Origin: Prochlorococcus sp. AG-424-P18
GTDB lineage: Bacteria; Cyanobacteriota; Cyanobacteriia; PCC-6307; Cyanobiaceae
Assembly (NCBI GenBank): GCA_003213235.1
Contig: QCNJ01000008.1
Span: forward strand, 1 to 64,000
Length of the DNA: 64,000 bases
Direction: 5' to 3'
Shown piece by piece: positions 27,268-36,086 of the stretch. The position numbers and the translations under genes were made by a program. Positions within the stretch are counted from its first letter, which is position 1; every line of letters starts with the position of its first letter. The notes beneath the pieces were generated by a model, which ran no database searches, was not told where the DNA came from, and saw only the letters and a list, made by a program, of their open reading frames with translations.

Positions 27268-28230
27268 ATGAAGATTCTTTTAGTAGGAGCAACAGGGACA
27301 CTTGGGAGGCAAATAGCTAAGCAAGCTATAGAAGTTGGACATGAGGTTAGATGCTTCGTCAGAAATCCTAGAAAAGCTTCTTTTCTTCAAGAGTGGGGTT
27401 GTGAATTAACAAAAGGCAACTTGTTGAATTCTTCTGATATTGAATATGCATTGCAAGATATTGAAGTTGTTATTGATGCTTCTACTAGTAAACCGGATGA
27501 TCCTAAAAGTATTTATGAGACAGATTGGGATGGAAAAGTCAATTTGTTCAATGCTTGTGAATCTTTAAACGTAAAAAGAGTAATATTCCTCTCAATTCTT
27601 TTAACAGAAAAATTTAGAAATGTTCCATTAATGGACATTAAATATTGTACTGAAAAACTCATTGAGAAATCTGATCTAGAATATACAATCTTCAAATGTG
27701 CAGCTTTTATGCAAGGGATTATAGGTCAATTCGCCATTCCAATTTTAGATAGTCAAGCGGTATGGATGAGTGGAACTCCAACTAAAATCGCATACATGAA
27801 TACACAAGACATGGCAAAAGTTATTGTCTCCGCAGTTAATAATCCAAAAACCCATAGAACATCATTACCATTGGTTGGTCCCAAAGCATGGGATTCAAAC
27901 GAAGTCATATCTTTATGTGAAAAATTTAGTGAAAAAAAGGCGAAAATTTTCAGAGTTTCCCCCTTCCTTATTAATGTTACTCAAAAAGTAGTTTCCTTTT
28001 TTCAAGATTCTCTTAATGTTGCTGAGCGATTGGCTTTTGCTGAAGTAACTAGTAGTGGTGAATCATTAGATGCTGACATGAGCAAAACTTACGAAATAAT
28101 GGAACTTAAAAAAGAAGATATGACGACCCTAGAGAGTTATATAAAAGAGTACTACCAACAAATACTTAAAAGACTAAGGGAAATGGAAGCAGATCTTAAT
28201 ATTGAAGAAAAAAAGAGATTACCTTTTTAA
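27268..28230 (+). CDS. ycf39: NAD(P)-binding protein Ycf39 (atypical SDR)
   Basis: A 320-aa atypical short-chain dehydrogenase/reductase with an N-terminal Rossmann motif ILLVGATGTLGRQIAKQA, RCFVRNPRKASFL, VVIDASTSKPDD and NVKRVIFLSIL. In cyanobacteria Ycf39 (with Hlips) assists photosystem II assembly and chlorophyll delivery to D1. This matches its setting 3 kb from psbD-psbC and in a genome segment with hli genes. The C-terminus ends with a long charged helix. Confidence 0.9.
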   Translation: MKILLVGATGTLGRQIAKQAIEVGHEVRCFVRNPRKASFLQEWGCELTKGNLLNSSDIEYALQDIEVVIDASTSKPDDPKSIYETDWDGKVNLFNACESLNVKRVIFLSILLTEKFRNVPLMDIKYCTEKLIEKSDLEYTIFKCAAFMQGIIGQFAIPILDSQAVWMSGTPTKIAYMNTQDMAKVIVSAVNNPKTHRTSLPLVGPKAWDSNEVISLCEKFSEKKAKIFRVSPFLINVTQKVVSFFQDSLNVAERLAFAEVTSSGESLDADMSKTYEIMELKKEDMTTLESYIKEYYQQILKRLREMEADLNIEEKKRLPF

Positions 28231-28284
28231 TATTGCAATCCTAGATTTATATAGTATATTTGTACTATATAAATACTATTAATC

Positions 28285-28497
28285 ATGTCTGTTTCAAAAT
28301 CTAAAAATCTTGAACGAAAACTAGATAATTTTGCAAAAGAAGCAAAAAATGAATTGAATAATGTTTGCGGATCTTCATTATGGGAAAGTCTTGGATTTGT
28401 GTTTTTTGATCAATTAGAAAATTCTGAAAAAATTGCTAAAGCAAATTTTTACTATGGTCAACTTCAAATAATTAATGAAATTAAATTTTCAATTTGA
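28285..28497 (+). CDS. Hypothetical protein, 70 aa
   Basis: No family recognised. It is probably helical, with a basic N-terminal helix (KSKNLERKLDNFAKEAKNEL), NNVCGSSLWESLGFVFFDQL, and a final IAKANFYYGQLQIINEIKF. No signal or membrane segment. It lies between ycf39 and infA, all on the plus strand. Confidence 0.6.
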   Translation: MSVSKSKNLERKLDNFAKEAKNELNNVCGSSLWESLGFVFFDQLENSEKIAKANFYYGQLQIINEIKFSI

Positions 28498-28589
28498 ATC
28501 GAATTTCATATTTTTACGGATGTAATTTTTTTTAAATCAATTTTGGCCAATCTTTTTCTGATAATATGTACTTAGTAAAAGATTAATTA

Positions 28590-28856
28590 ATGATTGAAAC
28601 TTCAGGTGTAATAGAAAAAGAGCAGGGGAATGGATTTTATTTGGTTACCTTAGAACAACCTGAAGGACATCAATGTTTATGTAGAGCTGCAGGTAAATTG
28701 ACTAAATTTAGAATTAAATTATTAGCTGGAGACAAAGTGTTAGTTGAGATTAGTCCTTATGATCTTTCTAGAGGGAGGATAACTTATCGAGAAAGGAATG
28801 CAGGCGGTGCTAGACCAACAACTAATAAAAATAATCCCAAGAGAAATAATAAGTAA
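28590..28856 (+). CDS. infA: Translation initiation factor IF-1
   Basis: An 88-aa IF-1, an OB-fold protein binding the ribosomal A site during initiation. Seen: IETSGVIEKEQGNGFYLVTL, RAAGKLTKFRIKLLAGDKV, and SPYDLSRGRITYRER, the IF-1 signature. It has a basic Asn/Lys-rich tail of about 15 residues beyond the core domain, as in some cyanobacteria. The usual partner genes of a ribosomal operon are not here. Confidence 0.88.
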   Translation: MIETSGVIEKEQGNGFYLVTLEQPEGHQCLCRAAGKLTKFRIKLLAGDKVLVEISPYDLSRGRITYRERNAGGARPTTNKNNPKRNNK

Positions 28857-28864
28857 AAGATAGT

Positions 28865-30241
28865 TTAGATAATATTTTTTATAGCTTCTTTAAACTCACT
28901 TCTTTGTTTAACACCTTGCCATTGTTTTTTTAATAATTTTTCTTTAAAAAGTTGAACTGTAGGTGTGCCGTTAATACCAGCTTGTTTTGCAATATCTTGA
29001 TCTTTATCAATATCTATTTCAACGCCAAGCACTGCACCATCAAGTTCTCTAATTATTCTTTTTAACTGAGGTTTTAAAACATGACATGGACCGCAGCTTG
29101 GGGAACTAAAAATTACTAAGATAGGTTTTTTGCTCTCGTGATAAAGTTTCCTCAATGCATAACTGCCTTTTTGCCATTCAGAATTTGAATCGAAAGTATC
29201 TTCATTAACTTCTTTTTCATTGAAATCTGATGAATTAAGTTTTTTTTCTGGTTCGGGTGTTTCCCTGACTATAGTTTTTGCTAAGTTTTTCTCAGCTAAC
29301 CATCTTTCGGAAGCTAATGCTGCCATGCATCCAGTCCCTGCAGCAGTAACTCCTTGTCTCCACTCAGAATCAACAACATCACCTGCTGCGAAGATACCTT
29401 CAATAGATGTTTCTGGCCTTCCTGATTTGCAAGCAATATATCCTTTATTATCTAAATCAATTTTGTTGCCTAAGAACTTCGTATTTGGTGTGTGCCCAAT
29501 CGCGTAAAAAAGACCTTTTATGTTGATTTCCCCTTTCCCTTCTTGAGAGTGAATAGTTTCTATTCTCTCAAGCCATTCAGAACCATCCGCTTTATCAACT
29601 TTTGTGTTCCAATGAATTTCTATCTTTGGGTTATCTTTTACTCTATCAACCATTGCTGCGCTAGCCCTTAATTTTTCTGATCGAACAATTAAATGCACTT
29701 TGCTTCCATACTTTGTGAGATATGCTGCTTCTTCACATGCAGAGTCTCCCCCTCCAATAACAGCTAATTCTTCATCTCTAAATTGTGGGGTGGCTCCATC
29801 ACATATTGCACAAGCACTTATTCCTTTACTCCAGAATTTATCTTCATTTATCACGCCTAATCTATTTGCACTTGCTCCAGTTGCAATAATAATTGAGTTT
29901 GATTGTATAGTCCCTTCTAAAGTTTTTAATTCAAAGGGATGTGAATCGGTATTAATTGAGACTACATCACTTTCGTATAAATTAGTGCCCCATCTTTCTG
30001 CTTGAGCCTTCATTAGATCCATCAATTCAGGACCTAGTACTCCATCTGGGAAGCCTGGATAATTTTCAACAAATGTTGTAGTCATTAATTGCCCACCAGG
30101 AATTCCACCAGAATTAAATCCTGTTACGAGCAATGGTTGAAGATTTGCTCTTGCTGCATAAATTGCAGCCGTATAACCTGCAGGACCTGAACCAATAATC
30201 ACGACATTTTCTACATTTAAATTTTTTTCTTTATTTTCCAT
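28865..30241 (-). CDS. NADPH-dependent thioredoxin reductase with C-terminal thioredoxin (NTRC)
   Basis: A 458-aa fusion protein. Residues 10-325 are a TrxB-type flavoprotein with FAD motif VVIGSGPAGYTAAIYAARA, redox CXXC in SACAICDGA, NADPH motif VIGGGDSACEEA and TSIEGIFAAGDV. Residues 350-458 are a thioredoxin domain with active site SPSCGPCHVLKP. NTRC reduces 2-Cys peroxiredoxin and other targets with NADPH in cyanobacteria and chloroplasts. Convergent with infA, 9 bases apart. Confidence 0.93.
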   Translation of the reverse strand: MENKEKNLNVENVVIIGSGPAGYTAAIYAARANLQPLLVTGFNSGGIPGGQLMTTTFVENYPGFPDGVLGPELMDLMKAQAERWGTNLYESDVVSINTDSHPFELKTLEGTIQSNSIIIATGASANRLGVINEDKFWSKGISACAICDGATPQFRDEELAVIGGGDSACEEAAYLTKYGSKVHLIVRSEKLRASAAMVDRVKDNPKIEIHWNTKVDKADGSEWLERIETIHSQEGKGEINIKGLFYAIGHTPNTKFLGNKIDLDNKGYIACKSGRPETSIEGIFAAGDVVDSEWRQGVTAAGTGCMAALASERWLAEKNLAKTIVRETPEPEKKLNSSDFNEKEVNEDTFDSNSEWQKGSYALRKLYHESKKPILVIFSSPSCGPCHVLKPQLKRIIRELDGAVLGVEIDIDKDQDIAKQAGINGTPTVQLFKEKLLKKQWQGVKQRSEFKEAIKNII

Positions 30242-30321
30242 TTATTTGTAAATTTCACTACTCATAATAATAAATAAACCCAAACAATGTAGGGGGGATT
30301 ATACTCTTTCTATTTGTAGTG

Positions 30322-30546
30322 TTAATCGTTGACTTTTTGATCTAATAATTTCTTTAATTCTTTTGGGAAATTCAAAACAGAATCTTTTAAATTTTCGTTC
30401 TTTTCTCCAATATGTAATATCCACTCTCTAAATTCTTCAGCGATTGCATAACTATCTTCGTACTTTTCTAGAGTGTCCATTGCAGATATTCTGTTGGTTG
30501 CCCAACAGGTCGCAATGTCGATCCTTTTTCTAATGAAATTGTCCAT
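30322..30546 (-). CDS. Hypothetical protein, 74 aa
   Basis: No family recognised. A soluble, mostly helical protein beginning MDNFIRKRIDIATCWATNR, with a charged middle (EKYEDSYAIAEEFREWILH) and a Lys-rich end. The start is ATG. It lies 80 bases upstream of NTRC on the same strand. The intervening sequence contains a G-run (TAGGGGGGATT) that I cannot explain. Confidence 0.6.
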   Translation of the reverse strand: MDNFIRKRIDIATCWATNRISAMDTLEKYEDSYAIAEEFREWILHIGEKNENLKDSVLNFPKELKKLLDQKVND

Positions 30547-30700
30547 AGAAGCTTAAAAGTTGTATATAGATAAACACATCAAACAGTAAAAGTATTGTCT
30601 AATAAGTTACAACTTCGTACTTCAAAACAATAATTTAATCTTTAATTTATATTTGAGGGGATTTTTGCGCAAATTATAAAGGAAGTATAAAGAATAAGAG

Positions 30701-31279
30701 CTAAACTGCCTCGCTGTGATTTGCAAGGAGTCTTTCAACTTCCTCAAAACCCTCTTTAGCTGAGTTTATTGCAAGTTCCTTGCTAACTTTTTCTTCTGAT
30801 ATTAATTTTGCGGATATTTTCTTTAAAAGAGTTTCTTTCTTTTCTCTTAGTGAACTAACAATTTCTTCTTCAATGATAGATTTTATTGCTTTAGAAATTA
30901 TTTTTTTGTCATTTGCTTCCTCAAATGTGCCCTGGACTAATTCTTGAATAAATAATCGATGTACCTCACTACTTCTTAGAAAGCTTTCTGTGGCATTAAT
31001 AATTCCTTCAACAAGAGCTTCATCAGGTTCAGAATCATTTTCTGCCAGCTTAAATTCCCAATCTAAATGTCTTCTTTGCCAACCTGCAGAGTGGAGACTT
31101 GGCATAACAGTCTGTGAATAAGTATCAACTGACATTTCATAAATTCTTTCTGCTAATTTCTCGCACCAGTCTTTACCATGCTTTTCTAGATTTTTCTGCA
31201 TAGTTTGTCTTGGAACAGCATGACCACCATGATGACTGTGACATACTCCATCAGGACATTCGATTGCTTTTATACTCAT
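30701..31279 (-). CDS. Hypothetical protein with Cys/His-rich N-terminus
   Basis: A 192-aa soluble protein. The N-terminus CPDGVCHSHHGGHAVPRQ has two cysteines and four histidines within 15 residues, suggesting metal binding. The rest is helical: WCEKLAERIYEMSVDTYSQT, AGWQRRHLDWEF, and a charged coiled-coil-like tail (EEEIVSSLREKKETLLKKI). No named family. It is divergently transcribed from the pnt transhydrogenase operon with about 125 bases between, so they may share regulation. Confidence 0.65.
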   Translation of the reverse strand: MSIKAIECPDGVCHSHHGGHAVPRQTMQKNLEKHGKDWCEKLAERIYEMSVDTYSQTVMPSLHSAGWQRRHLDWEFKLAENDSEPDEALVEGIINATESFLRSSEVHRLFIQELVQGTFEEANDKKIISKAIKSIIEEEIVSSLREKKETLLKKISAKLISEEKVSKELAINSAKEGFEEVERLLANHSEAV

Positions 31280-31406
31280 TGGATTATTTAGTGCCTATAT
31301 ATTCTAGATAGCTATTTTTTGTAGAAAAGAAAATATATTTTTAACAAAAATCCAAGACTTTTGACTTTCTTCAATTTATATTTAGTATGTTAAAAAAATA
31401 AATAAA

Positions 31407-32537
31407 TTGACAAAGATACTTATTCCTTCTGAAACAAGCTCTGGTGAAAGGAGAGTTTCAGCTACACCAGAAGCGGTAAAGAAATTAAAAAGTCTTGGAT
31501 GTGATGTTTACATTGAAAGTTCAGCAGGAAAATTATCAGGATTTAGTGACTTATCATATGAAGAATCGGGCGGAACAATAATAAACAACGTAGATCAAAA
31601 AATTTGGGGTGAAGCTGACTTAATATTTTGTGTTCATACTCCATCAGAGGATAATTTAATTAAATTAAAGAAAGGAGCTGTTCTACTTGGTCTTCTTAAC
31701 CCATATGGTAACAAGGAGCTTCTTAGGATAATAAATAGTAATAAGATTTCAGCTTTATCACTAGAGTTGCTTCCGAGGATTAGTAGAGCTCAATCTTCTG
31801 ATGTTCTATCTTCACAGGCCAATATTGCTGGATATAAAGCAGTTCTTTTAGCTGCAAGTGAGTTAGATAGATATTTCCCAATGCTTATGACTGCAGCAGG
31901 GACAGTCCAACCTGCCAAAGTAGTGGTTCTTGGCGGAGGCGTTGCAGGATTACAGGCTGTTGCGACAGCAAAAAGACTTGGCGCAATAGTATTTGTATCT
32001 GATATTAGACCTGCTGTCAAAGAACAAGTTGAGTCCTTAGGAGCAAGATTTATAGAACTCCCTGAAGTGGACGAAAAGCCAAGAGAGGCAGGAGGTTATG
32101 CAAAAGCTGTAACACCTGAATTCCTTTCAAAACAGAAGGCAACTTTAACTAAATATTTATCTGAAGCTGATGTTGCTATATGTACTGCGCAAGTTCTAGG
32201 TAAAAAGGCTCCTGTTTTAATAGACTCTCCCATGATTGAAAAAATGAGGGCTGGCGCAGTAGTGATTGATTTGGCAGTTTCTCAGGGAGGTAATTGTGAA
32301 GGAACAAAATCAAATGAAACTATTATAAAAAATGGAGTAAAACTTATAGGAGCGGGTGAATTACCCTCTTCAGTTCCTTATGATGCAAGTTCACTTTATG
32401 CTAAGAACTTAACATCTTTGATTACACCATTTATAAAAGATGGTGTAATTAAATTAGATAAAGAGGATGAACTCATTTCTGGATGTTTATTAAGCGATGA
32501 GGGAGTTGTTCTTCAACATAAAGTTTTTGAAAATTGA
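31407..32537 (+). CDS. pntAA: NAD(P) transhydrogenase subunit alpha, part 1
   Basis: A 376-aa soluble NAD(H)-binding domain I of proton-translocating transhydrogenase. Seen: IPSETSSGERRVSATPEAVK at the N-terminus, RAQSSDVLSSQANIAGYKAV near residue 132, nucleotide-binding VVVLGGGVAGLQAVATAKRL near 173, and VVIDLAVSQGGNCEGT. The start is taken at TTG 31407 in a TTGACAAAGATACTT context; no ATG precedes the conserved region. It heads a three-gene operon of split subunits, normal for cyanobacteria. Confidence 0.95.
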   Translation: MTKILIPSETSSGERRVSATPEAVKKLKSLGCDVYIESSAGKLSGFSDLSYEESGGTIINNVDQKIWGEADLIFCVHTPSEDNLIKLKKGAVLLGLLNPYGNKELLRIINSNKISALSLELLPRISRAQSSDVLSSQANIAGYKAVLLAASELDRYFPMLMTAAGTVQPAKVVVLGGGVAGLQAVATAKRLGAIVFVSDIRPAVKEQVESLGARFIELPEVDEKPREAGGYAKAVTPEFLSKQKATLTKYLSEADVAICTAQVLGKKAPVLIDSPMIEKMRAGAVVIDLAVSQGGNCEGTKSNETIIKNGVKLIGAGELPSSVPYDASSLYAKNLTSLITPFIKDGVIKLDKEDELISGCLLSDEGVVLQHKVFEN

Positions 32538-32549
32538 GGTTTTAAAATT

Positions 32550-32843
32550 ATGTCTTTTATAAGTCTTCTTTGGGTTCTTTTACTGGGTAGTTTATTAGGT
32601 CTCGAGTTAATTGGAAAAGTTCCTCCAACTCTCCACACACCTTTAATGAGTGGAGCAAATGCAATTTCAGGAATAACAATGCTTGCCGCCTTGACTTTAA
32701 TTGTAAAAGCAGAAGGTAACGTACCACTTTTAATCATTGGTTCAGTTTCTCTTGGATTTGCTCTTTTCAACGTTGTAGGTGGTTTCTTTGTAACTGATCG
32801 AATGCTCGCGATGTTTAGTCGTAAACCATCAAATAAGAAGTAA
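32550..32843 (+). CDS. pntAB: NAD(P) transhydrogenase subunit alpha, part 2
   Basis: A 97-aa membrane subunit with three helices. Conserved segments LIGKVPPTLHTPLMSGANAI, SGITMLAALTLIV and GFALFNVVGGFFVTDRML form part of the proton channel domain. Twelve bases after pntAA and 8 before pntB. Confidence 0.95.
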   Translation: MSFISLLWVLLLGSLLGLELIGKVPPTLHTPLMSGANAISGITMLAALTLIVKAEGNVPLLIIGSVSLGFALFNVVGGFFVTDRMLAMFSRKPSNKK

Positions 32844-32851
32844 TTTTTAAC

Positions 32852-34291
32852 ATGAATCTACCTGTAATCATTAAATTCGTTATTGACCTTCTAGCAGTAC
32901 TTTTACTGGCTTTGGGAATAAAAGGATTGTCAAAAGTAAAATCAGCAAGGGATGCCAATAGATTAGCTGCATTTGCAATGTCGCTATCAGTAGTAGGATT
33001 ACTTTCTTATTATTTGGGCACTTCTGGAATTGCTATTCAGTCTTGGATTTGGATAATAATTGGATCAATCTTAGGTAGTTTATTCGGAGCAATTCTTGCA
33101 AAAAAAGTACCTATGACCTCCATGCCTGAAACAGTGGCACTGTTCAATGGTTGTGGAGGAATGTCATCACTTTTAGTGGCCTTAGGAGTAGCTATTTTCC
33201 CTATATCTGGTGGCCAAGAAAATTTTGATTTTTTTAAGTCACTGATTAACGAAGTTTCAATATCTGTTTCTATATTTGTTGGCGCCATAACTTTCACAGG
33301 TTCAATTGTGGCGATGGCAAAGTTACAGGGTTGGTTATCAACTCCAGGATGGACTCAGAGCAAAGTTAGACATTTTGTAAATATTGTTTTTGCAGTTGCT
33401 TCTTTGATAGCCTTTTTTGATTTGATAAACGGCAATACAAGTTCTATTTGGCTTTTAGTTATAGTTTCTTCTTTATTGGGTATTGGAGTTACTTTACCAA
33501 TTGGAGGAGCTGATATGCCAGTCGTTATATCTTTATTAAATAGCTATTCAGGGATTGCAGCAGCATCAGCAGGTTTCGTTGTAGATAGTCAGCTTTTGAT
33601 AGTAGCAGGGGCAATGGTTGGAGCAGCAGGCTTAATACTTACTCAAGTAATGTGCAAGGGTATGAATAGATCATTGGTCTCAGTTCTTTTTGGAGGATCT
33701 TTATCTGCACAAAGTACAGCCTCTCCTGGTTCAGGAGAATATACAAATATAACATCTTGCAGTGTTGAAGAATGTGCATTGACTTTAGAGGCGGCCAACA
33801 AGGTAATCATTGTTCCTGGTTATGGTCTAGCGGTAGCTCAAGCTCAACATACTTTAAGAGAAGTGACAAAAAAACTAGAGCAAAACGGTATTGAAGTTGT
33901 TTACGCAATTCATCCTGTAGCAGGTAGGATGCCTGGACATATGAATGTACTTTTAGCGGAAGCAGATGTTCCTTACGAACAACTGAAAGAGATGGACGTT
34001 GTAAATCCTGATTTTCCAGCAACGGATGTTGTTTTAGTTTTAGGAGCAAATGATGTGGTTAATCCTCAAGCTAAAAATGATAGCTCTTCTCCTTTATATG
34101 GCATGCCAGTTCTTGATGTGCAGGAAGCAAGAACGGTATTTGTAATTAAACGTGGTATGAGTGCAGGGTACTCCGGAATAAAAAATGATTTATTTGATCT
34201 TCCAAATACCTCAATGGTCTTTGGTGATGCTAAAAAGGTACTTAATGATTTGATTGGAGAATTAAAGGATCTTGGAGTTGGGGAGAAATAA
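32852..34291 (+). CDS. pntB: NAD(P) transhydrogenase subunit beta
   Basis: A 479-aa subunit with nine or so membrane helices (residues 1-270) followed by the NADP(H)-binding domain III. Seen: KKVPMTSMPETVALFNGCGG, GADMPVVISLLNSYSGIAAA, VIIVPGYGLAVAQAQHTLRE, HPVAGRMPGHMNVLLAEADV and VIKRGMSAGYSG. With the alpha subunits it couples hydride transfer from NADH to NADP+ to proton movement. Its last 20 bases are shared with the next gene. Confidence 0.96.
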   Translation: MNLPVIIKFVIDLLAVLLLALGIKGLSKVKSARDANRLAAFAMSLSVVGLLSYYLGTSGIAIQSWIWIIIGSILGSLFGAILAKKVPMTSMPETVALFNGCGGMSSLLVALGVAIFPISGGQENFDFFKSLINEVSISVSIFVGAITFTGSIVAMAKLQGWLSTPGWTQSKVRHFVNIVFAVASLIAFFDLINGNTSSIWLLVIVSSLLGIGVTLPIGGADMPVVISLLNSYSGIAAASAGFVVDSQLLIVAGAMVGAAGLILTQVMCKGMNRSLVSVLFGGSLSAQSTASPGSGEYTNITSCSVEECALTLEAANKVIIVPGYGLAVAQAQHTLREVTKKLEQNGIEVVYAIHPVAGRMPGHMNVLLAEADVPYEQLKEMDVVNPDFPATDVVLVLGANDVVNPQAKNDSSSPLYGMPVLDVQEARTVFVIKRGMSAGYSGIKNDLFDLPNTSMVFGDAKKVLNDLIGELKDLGVGEK

Positions 34292-35357
34292 TAGTACATC
34301 TTTTAGTTTTTCAGATTACTTAAAAAATAAGCCATTTCGAGAAGTCTTACCTTGGATAGGTGGCGACTTACAAACTTTGAGAGATACTTTTGTTATTGAT
34401 TTTGGTAAATCAAAAAAAAACAAAAAAATATTCTTTCCGATTAATAAAATTCTCTCTAAAAAATTTGAATGTGATTATCTTTTAGGTTTTTTAGAATTAC
34501 CTGAAAACTTAAACTCACTTAGGGGTTTTGTAATCGTTACACATGGTTTAGGGGGCTCAACTAAACGGTTTGGTTTAAGAAGAATATCTAGGAAATTAGC
34601 AAATAATGGTTTTGGAGTTCTTAAATTAAATCTAAGGGGATCTGGATCAGCGAGATATTTAGCTAAAGGAAATTATTGTGCTAGATGCTCCAGTGATGTT
34701 ATTTCAGCAATTAATTATTTTAAAAAATTTATTAATTTAGAGTTTAAAGATCTCATTAAGGTGAATAATCTTCCAATTTACGGAGTTGGATTATCTTTAG
34801 GCGGAACAATTCTTTTAAACGCCTGCTTAGATTACGATGAAAACAAAGGAGAAAAACTTTTAGATGGCCTAGCCTGTGTAAGTAGCCCTTTAGATTTATC
34901 ATCATGCAGTCTCTGTATTGAAAAATCTAGAAATTATATCTACCAAAAATGGTTACTTCATCGCTTAAAAAATCAGTTATGGGATGGATTTAATGATGAA
35001 GGCAAAATTCTCAATAATGAGAAATTAAGAAAAAAAATTAGAAATTTAAAAAGTATAAGGGAATTTGATCAGAAATTTACAGCTCCAAGTTGGGGATTTG
35101 ATTCTTTAGAAGATTATTATGTTAAAGCTTCTCCAATCTTTAGAATCCAAAACTCAATAAAAAAATTACCTCAAATGCTTTTTATTCATGCCAAGGATGA
35201 TCCCTGGGTTCCATATAAGGATACTTTGAATTTAAGAAAAGAATCTATTGATAAGTGCACTATTTTTGTAACTGAAAAAGGAGGTCATAATGGTTTTCAT
35301 TCAATTAATGGCTGCTGGTCAGACGAAGTCGTAAAGAACTGGTTTATGAGTATCTAG
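34272..35357 (+). CDS. YheT-type alpha/beta hydrolase
   Basis: A 361-aa member of the YheT/UPF0017 hydrolase group. Seen: GGDLQTLRDTF near residue 30, IVTHGLGGSTKRFGLRRIS near 92, NLRGSGSARY, nucleophile motif YGVGLSLGGTIL with Ser near 174, acid HAKDDPWVPY, and His in EKGGHNGFHS near 342. Membrane-lipid or small-ester hydrolysis is typical but unproven. The start is probably the TTG at 34272 or 34278, inside pntB, implying translational coupling; no ATG is available. Confidence 0.85.
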   Translation: MELGRNNSTSFSFSDYLKNKPFREVLPWIGGDLQTLRDTFVIDFGKSKKNKKIFFPINKILSKKFECDYLLGFLELPENLNSLRGFVIVTHGLGGSTKRFGLRRISRKLANNGFGVLKLNLRGSGSARYLAKGNYCARCSSDVISAINYFKKFINLEFKDLIKVNNLPIYGVGLSLGGTILLNACLDYDENKGEKLLDGLACVSSPLDLSSCSLCIEKSRNYIYQKWLLHRLKNQLWDGFNDEGKILNNEKLRKKIRNLKSIREFDQKFTAPSWGFDSLEDYYVKASPIFRIQNSIKKLPQMLFIHAKDDPWVPYKDTLNLRKESIDKCTIFVTEKGGHNGFHSINGCWSDEVVKNWFMSI

Positions 35358-35694
35358 GACTATTTAAAAATGGTGTTTTTTTAAAAATCCATTTTTCTAT
35401 TGGCTTACCGTTAATAATATGTGAGGTAAAAATTTCAGAAATTTTTTCTGGAGAAACTTTCTCATACCAAATACCTTCAGGCCAAATAAGAAGAATTGGG
35501 CCGTTATTACATACCCTTAAACAGTCAGCTTTTGATCTCAATATATGAACGTTTTTTGTAAAGGGATCATTCTCAAATTTTTTTAAAGTCTTTTTCAGAC
35601 ACTCCCATGTTTTTTGACCTTCATTGCCTTTAAAGCATTTCTGTTTTGTGGGAGTTGCGCATAGTAGAAGGTGTTTAGAAACCTCTTTTCCCAT
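35344..35694 (-). CDS. Thioredoxin-like [2Fe-2S] ferredoxin
   Basis: A 116-aa protein of the thioredoxin-fold ferredoxin type. Seen: a first strand SKHLLLCATPTKQKCF with two cysteines, KTWECLKKTLKKF, ADCLRVCNNGPILLIWPEG with two more ligand cysteines, then WYEKVSPEKISEIF. I prefer the ATG at 35694 (MGKEVSKHLLL); a GTG at 35751 would add 19 residues without strand character. Its end overlaps the YheT-like gene by 14 bases on the opposite strand. Confidence 0.82.
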   Translation of the reverse strand: MGKEVSKHLLLCATPTKQKCFKGNEGQKTWECLKKTLKKFENDPFTKNVHILRSKADCLRVCNNGPILLIWPEGIWYEKVSPEKISEIFTSHIINGKPIEKWIFKKTPFLNSPRYS

Positions 35695-35751
35695 TTTAAA
35701 AAAATTTTTCCTATGTGCTTTTAAATTAATTCTAAGGGATGAAAGAAGCAC

Positions 35752-36086
35752 CTGTTAAAAAAAATTTTTTCAATAATTAAAGCAAATTCTCATATTTTTA
35801 TTATTAATATTTGATCTGAAATTAGTTGCAATTAGCTTCTTTTTTATGGATATGTGGAGTTTATGCTGAGATTTTGTAGATGCTCTGGAATCTTCTCATC
35901 CTGAATTTGAAAGTGTTTTTTATCCTATTAAATTCTATACTGAATTAATAATTTCCTGTATTAGTTCTATACAGAAACTTATAATAATTGGTCTTTTTCT
36001 GATATTTTTCTTTGACATTACTTGTCTTTATTGATTTTTGTTTATAAAAATGTAGTTATCGGTACAAATTTTAGAACTTTAATATT
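35752..36086. other. Gene-free gap before the ureido cluster
   Basis: About 335 bases with no convincing open frame on either strand. It holds an imperfect palindrome CTGTATTAGTTCTATACAG near 35960 and, close to the next start, a sequence fitting the NtcA consensus GTA-N8-TAC (36052-36065). It probably carries the promoter of the cluster that follows. Confidence 0.5.
36052..36065 (+). promoter_or_regulatory. NtcA-like box (weak)
   Basis: GTAGTTATCGGTAC matches the GTA-N8-TAC core bound by the nitrogen regulator NtcA. It sits 21 bases before the TTG start of a gene cluster concerned with carbamoyl and amide nitrogen, which fits. However, the following TAATAT is only 14 bases away rather than the canonical 22, and this short core should occur many times by chance in 64 kb. 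Confidence 0.3.
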
